Positions 61,503 to 64,000 of a stretch of 64,000 nt of DNA are shown piece after piece. The notes under the pieces were generated by a model. That model was given only the letters and a program-made list of their open reading frames with translations, did no database searches and had not been told where the DNA came from. A program made the position numbers and the translations under genes. Source of the stretch: Pseudomonas sp. QTF5 (GTDB lineage: Bacteria > Pseudomonadota > Gammaproteobacteria > Pseudomonadales > Pseudomonadaceae); contig NZ_AZRW02000014.1 in the NCBI RefSeq assembly GCF_000512695.2, positions 70,880 through 134,879 on the forward strand. The letters are read 5' to 3'. The first letter of the stretch is position 1; each line of letters starts with the position of its first letter.

Positions 61503-62332
61503 GCTGCCTCACCAATTAGGTCTTGATAGCTTCTCGAATGCTGTTGCTGCCACAAGTGGAACTTGTCCATTGCCAAGGGCTTTAATTCGGTCCACCCGAT
61601 AGGCCACCCCATGAGCCACTCGACCCATTCCGGGGTCAGCTGGCCACCGTCTGAAGCCATTACCGCGTGGTCCAATCGATCGTTCGATCGGTCGGCACCG
61701 GACTTGCGGGTCAGAGCGGCCTGCGACGACCCTTTCGCCATACTCGCTACCGGCGTCGGCCAAGTCCGTGCGACTGCGGTCCTCAGGTTTAACCCTCCTT
61801 TTCGTCCTCGATTCCCAGTGCCACCTGCTCCGTCCGATCTCGTTGGAGTAGGCCACAAGCCAGGTTCTGTCCCGCTTGTGGGGCGCTCCAACGTCGGATG
61901 CTGAAACAATGCACCACTGCGCGTCATACCCCATTTCGGCAAGCTCACCGAGGACCAAGGCAAGTCCTCTTCCCACAAGCAGAGGTGAGTTTTCCAAGTA
62001 GACGAGTTCAGGTCGTACCTCGCTGATGATTCGTGCCATTTCGCGCCAGAGCCCAGATCGCGCTCCGTTAATACCGGTGCCGTTTCCGGCCGCTGAGATG
62101 TCCTGGCATGGGAATCCGCCAGAAACCACGTCAACAATGCCTCGCCATCGTCTTCCGTCAAAACTGCACACGTCAGACCAAATTGGGAAAGTCGGGAGTG
62201 CGCTATCGGTTTGTCATTGCGCCAGAACTTGTGCGGCGTAGGCATCACGCTCAACGGCGCAGACGGTGTGCCAGCCGAGGAGGTGGCCGCCGAGTATTCC
62301 GCCACCAGCGCCTGCGAAAAGAGCCAGCTCAT
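61499..62332 (-). CDS. Long ORF overprinting the cytosine methyltransferase gene
   Basis: A 277-residue frame that covers the methyltransferase gene in a different phase on the same strand. It looks real: the ATG at 62332 has GGAGG eight bases upstream, follows the stop of the preceding gene without a gap, and its TGA forms ATGA with the PrtN-like gene. Phrases such as PTPHKFWRNDKP, WPTPTRSDGAGG and LTPEWVEWLMGWPIGWTELK recur, to my memory, in phage proteins of unknown function next to or over dcm genes. There is no SAM-binding or catalytic Cys motif. Function unknown. Confidence 0.65.
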   Translation of the reverse strand: MSWLFSQALVAEYSAATSSAGTPSAPLSVMPTPHKFWRNDKPIAHSRLSQFGLTCAVLTEDDGEALLTWFLADSHARTSQRPETAPVLTERDLGSGAKWHESSARYDLNSSTWKTHLCLWEEDLPWSSVSLPKWGMTRSGALFQHPTLERPTSGTEPGLWPTPTRSDGAGGTGNRGRKGGLNLRTAVARTWPTPVASMAKGSSQAALTRKSGADRSNDRLDHAVMASDGGQLTPEWVEWLMGWPIGWTELKPLAMDKFHLWQQQHSRSYQDLIGEAA

Positions 62333-62336
62333 TCAC
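61509..62336 (-). pseudogene. dcm: C5-cytosine DNA methyltransferase, interrupted by an in-frame TGA
   Basis: Reading from GTG 62336, the frame gives ELALFAGAGGGILGGHLLGW (SAM motif I) and stops at a TGA at 62214-62216 after 40 codons. It resumes in the same frame with DSALPTFPIWSDV, then GGFPCQDISAAG (catalytic Cys), ENSPLLVGRG and the closing RIKALGNGQVP to the TAG at 61509. Without the TGA this is a normal phage-type enzyme of about 275 residues. The stop separates the SAM-binding motif from the catalytic loop, so no active enzyme is expected unless the TGA is read through. A GTG at 62171 could restart only the catalytic part. Confidence 0.8.
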
Positions 62337-62590
62337 GCGGCCTCCATCAAGGTGTCCGTATACCCCGCGACAGGCTGCGCGAGCGGGCGTTTCTGAGCGT
62401 TTAGCGTTGCATCAGCGAGCGCTGCCCCGCGCAGCTTTTCGTGGGGTATAAGTGCCTCGGCAGTGGCGCTGAGAGGGACAATAATGCCTGCTGCTGCGCA
62501 GCAGAGACTGTTTGTTTCAGTTGTGTCGACACGATTGGCAGTGCGGAGCAAAGCGGTCGACGCTTGGGTGGTATGCAGGTCCATCTTCAT
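62333..62590 (-). CDS. Small phage-type protein of unknown function (85 residues)
   Basis: It starts at ATG 62590 with GGAGG eight bases upstream and overlaps the stop of the 44-residue gene (ATGA). It is Ala- and Thr-rich with one hydrophobic stretch (CCAAAGIIVPLSATAEALI). Its TGA abuts the overprinting ORF and overlaps the GTG of the methyltransferase frame (GTGA). A longer frame to 62728 exists but lacks a supported start. Confidence 0.65.
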   Translation of the reverse strand: MKMDLHTTQASTALLRTANRVDTTETNSLCCAAAGIIVPLSATAEALIPHEKLRGAALADATLNAQKRPLAQPVAGYTDTLMEAA

Positions 62591-62721
62591 GCCGCTTTCC
62601 TCCGGTGTTCGATAGTGAGTTGGTCCATCAGGCGCTGGTGAAACGTGAGCCGTGCTTCGGTGCTGCTGTAACTTGCCGGCAGCCTGGGGGGGAGGCGCAG
62701 CATTGAGATAGGACGACTCAT
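62587..62721 (-). CDS. Small phage-type basic protein (44 residues)
   Basis: Short gene with a strong GGAGGTG six bases upstream of ATG 62721. The basic peptide begins MSRPISMLRLPPRLPAS and ends LTIEHRRKAA. It overlaps both neighbours by ATGA junctions, which is the best evidence that it is translated. Function unknown. Confidence 0.6.
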   Translation of the reverse strand: MSRPISMLRLPPRLPASYSSTEARLTFHQRLMDQLTIEHRRKAA

Positions 62722-63260
62722 GCTTCACCTCCGACCATTTTTTGGTGTTGGTTTTTCAGGTGAAGCTGCTGAAAAAACAGAGATGCTTTTTTTGCGTCCT
62801 CGAAACTTGTTTGGATGCTTCCGTCGCCAGATTCGCTCTCCTTGGATAATTCCAATTGTGTTGCTGGATCCAGCAGAGCGGCCATGGCGAGCGCTTGATC
62901 GCGTAGCGCAAGGGTGTCGCGTTCGAGTTTCTTGCCCGTACGGAAGGCGCTGAACGTCTCGGCAGCGATTCGCAGTTTTTCTGCGATTTTCAGCAGGGTT
63001 TGACGCTCTGCCTCGCCCAGTTTGGAAGCTTCTAAAGCACGCGCGTAGCGTGTGTGGATTGATCGGTAATGGCCGTGCCATTGATCAACAAGCCGTTGCA
63101 GCCCTCGAATCGATTCCGAGCTATCTGCCTGTTGAATGGCTTTGCCTTCGTCAATGCCTTCATTACGGCCATCGATGAGGCCGCCGCGATAGCCTGCCCA
63201 ATAGGTGAGGCCGACAAGTACGATCAGAAAGATCAATGCACCGATTTGTATTGCGGTCAT
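62718..63260 (-). CDS. Membrane-anchored helical protein of unknown function
   Basis: A 180-residue protein with one N-terminal membrane helix (IGALIFLIVLVGLTYWAGY) and a long helical, probably coiled-coil cytoplasmic part (residues 60-140), then a polar Ser/Gln-rich tail. Lysis-type spanin or phage DUF proteins share this look, but I see no decisive motif. AAGGAGC lies nine bases before ATG 63260. Its stop overlaps the next gene (ATGA). Confidence 0.7.
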   Translation of the reverse strand: MTAIQIGALIFLIVLVGLTYWAGYRGGLIDGRNEGIDEGKAIQQADSSESIRGLQRLVDQWHGHYRSIHTRYARALEASKLGEAERQTLLKIAEKLRIAAETFSAFRTGKKLERDTLALRDQALAMAALLDPATQLELSKESESGDGSIQTSFEDAKKASLFFQQLHLKNQHQKMVGGEA

Positions 63261-63317
63261 GTGGTGTGCTCCTTGAAGTGATGTTGGCTGGTGGTGGCAG
63301 CCATTCAATGGGTGGTT

Positions 63318-63629
63318 CTAGCTGGACTCGTTTTGTGGGCGTGGCATGTCTTCGTCCGCCTTGTAGGCGCGGATGTCGATCAGAGCGGCAACGTGTCTGA
63401 TATGGGCATACCTGAGAGCCTTCACACTTTCGTCGATGGTGGTCACCGGAAGTTGAATCCGCCCACTGTTGATCGCCTCCGAAAACGTCTTCTCGTTGAG
63501 ATTTTTGAAGTACCGCTCGCGTAGCTCCTCGAGGGGGATAAGCACATCGCCGAAGATCTGGTGCAACATCTCGACGGTCGAGCTATCCGGGGAGGGGAGC
63601 AGGCGCAATGGTGTCTGGCTGGCCGTCAT
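63318..63629 (-). CDS. PrtN-like pyocin activator family protein (copy 2)
   Basis: A 103-residue protein with the same family layout as the gene at 61227: IPLEELRERYFKNLNEKTF, then INSGRIQLPVTTIDESVKALR and HIRHVAALIDIRAYKAD. Identity with copy 1 is low, so they are old paralogues. AGGAG lies eight bases before ATG 63629, and the gene begins only four bases after the AlpA-like gene. Confidence 0.8.
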   Translation of the reverse strand: MTASQTPLRLLPSPDSSTVEMLHQIFGDVLIPLEELRERYFKNLNEKTFSEAINSGRIQLPVTTIDESVKALRYAHIRHVAALIDIRAYKADEDMPRPQNESS

Positions 63630-63633
63630 GTCT

Positions 63634-63888
63634 TCACTCCTGTGATCGACCAGGGTACTCGCAGCGATTCTGGGTGCGTGAGCGAGTCCAGTCCTGCACC
63701 TCTGATAGAACCCAGCCCACAGGGGAGCCCTTTCGAGCACCGTCGGTGAGTTTCAGTGGACGAGGAAACTTGCTTTGGGGGCTGTTGAGTAGCTTGTAAA
63801 TAGTCGCGCGTGCCAAGCCGACTATCTCCGAAACTTCGGTGATTCGAATAAGCGTGCAACTTGGATCAGTTGTTATCGTCGAGTCCAC
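63634..63888 (-). CDS. AlpA-family helix-turn-helix regulator / excisionase
   Basis: About 84 residues with the AlpA/MerR-like winged helix: TLIRITEVSEIVGLARATIY, KLLNSPQSKFPRPLKL and VGWVLSEVQDW, close to phage excisionases and the P4/CP4-57 AlpA activator. I prefer the GTG at 63888 because AGGAAGG precedes it; another GTG at 63927 is in frame and has GGGGGGA ten bases upstream. First gene of the visible minus-strand train. Confidence 0.8.
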   Translation of the reverse strand: MDSTITTDPSCTLIRITEVSEIVGLARATIYKLLNSPQSKFPRPLKLTDGARKGSPVGWVLSEVQDWTRSRTQNRCEYPGRSQE

Positions 63889-64000
63889 GCGCCTTCCTGG
63901 TGACGATAGATGAGTTTGGTATTCCACACCCGCCAGTTCCCCCCGGTGTCAGGATAGTTGTCGCCTCTCCGATTTTTCCTGAAAAAGCATATCGGGGGCG

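Larger units (their letters stand above)
59899..64000. mobile_element. dusA-integrated phage-like element, left part
   Basis: From the 5' end of dusA to the window edge all genes are of phage or island type: tyrosine recombinase on the plus strand, then a compact minus-strand train with two PrtN-like genes, a cytosine methyltransferase locus, three small unknown genes and an AlpA-like regulator. Base composition and gene packing differ from the flanking core genome. The right end lies outside. Confidence 0.8.

Noticed and set aside
61563..61904. A plus-strand frame of 113 codons across the methyltransferase locus
   Set aside because: Third frame in a region already coding twice on the other strand; no start signal or similarity.
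62333..62728. A 131-codon version of the gene at 62333-62590
   Set aside because: The upstream half overlaps the better-supported 44-residue gene and has no ribosome-binding site. ATG 62590 has GGAGG.

Overview
This window is from the core genome of a Pseudomonas of the P. fluorescens group. It has GC-rich codon use, many inverted REP doublets of the GTGGGAGCGGGCTTGCTCGCGAA type, and a gene order that I recognise from memory as matching three P. aeruginosa PAO1 blocks: acnA/rlmM/tusA; slt-uup-usp-fadBA-topA-sulA-lexA-psrA-nagZ-mfd-gap-apbE-sth-lolCDE; and copSR-queF-HAD-mlaA-rssBC-tal-dusA. No rRNA, tRNA or CRISPR array was found.

Layout. 1-9.2 kb: the start of a polysaccharide-export ABC permease, a CPBP protease, aconitase acnA, rlmM, tusA, a MATE exporter, pdxB and a small conserved protein. 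9.4-17.7 kb: an ABC exporter, a Fic-domain protein, the lytic transglycosylase slt, the ABC-F ATPase uup and a universal stress protein. 18-25.7 kb: fadBA beta-oxidation operon, topA and small conserved proteins. 25.8-29.8 kb: the SOS operon lexA-sulA diverging from the fatty-acid regulator psrA, then nagZ and methylthioinosine phosphorylase. 29.8-36 kb: two paralogous SWIM/SNF2 helicases tail to tail around a REPIN. 36-49.3 kb: csiV-like gene, mfd, gap, apbE, sthA, a glycerophosphodiesterase, a PilZ protein and lolCDE. 49.4-58.6 kb: copper two-component system with a cupredoxin, queF, a degenerate HAD protein, mlaA, a PilZ protein, the rssB-rssC partner-switching pair and transaldolase.

58.7-64 kb: a frameshifted AbrB/MazE-type gene, then dusA, whose 5' end carries an integrated element. 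The element starts with a tyrosine recombinase and runs past the window edge. On the opposite strand it carries an almost gapless, translationally coupled gene train: AlpA-like, PrtN-like, three small phage-type genes, a C5-cytosine methyltransferase locus and a second PrtN-like gene.

Regulatory logic. PsrA has two perfect tandem operators at its own promoter, and the same geometry (two sites sharing one base) recurs in degenerate form upstream of fadBA. lexA has two SOS boxes in the same intergenic region. A cop box lies between copR and the cupredoxin gene.

The most unusual locus is at 61.5-62.3 kb. Two same-strand reading frames overlap for over 800 bases and both look like protein-coding sequence. 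The methyltransferase frame is stopped at codon 41 by a TGA, whereas the overprinted frame is intact, has the better ribosome-binding spacing, and ends in an ATGA overlap with the downstream PrtN-like gene. The base that makes the TGA is a silent third position in the overprinted frame.
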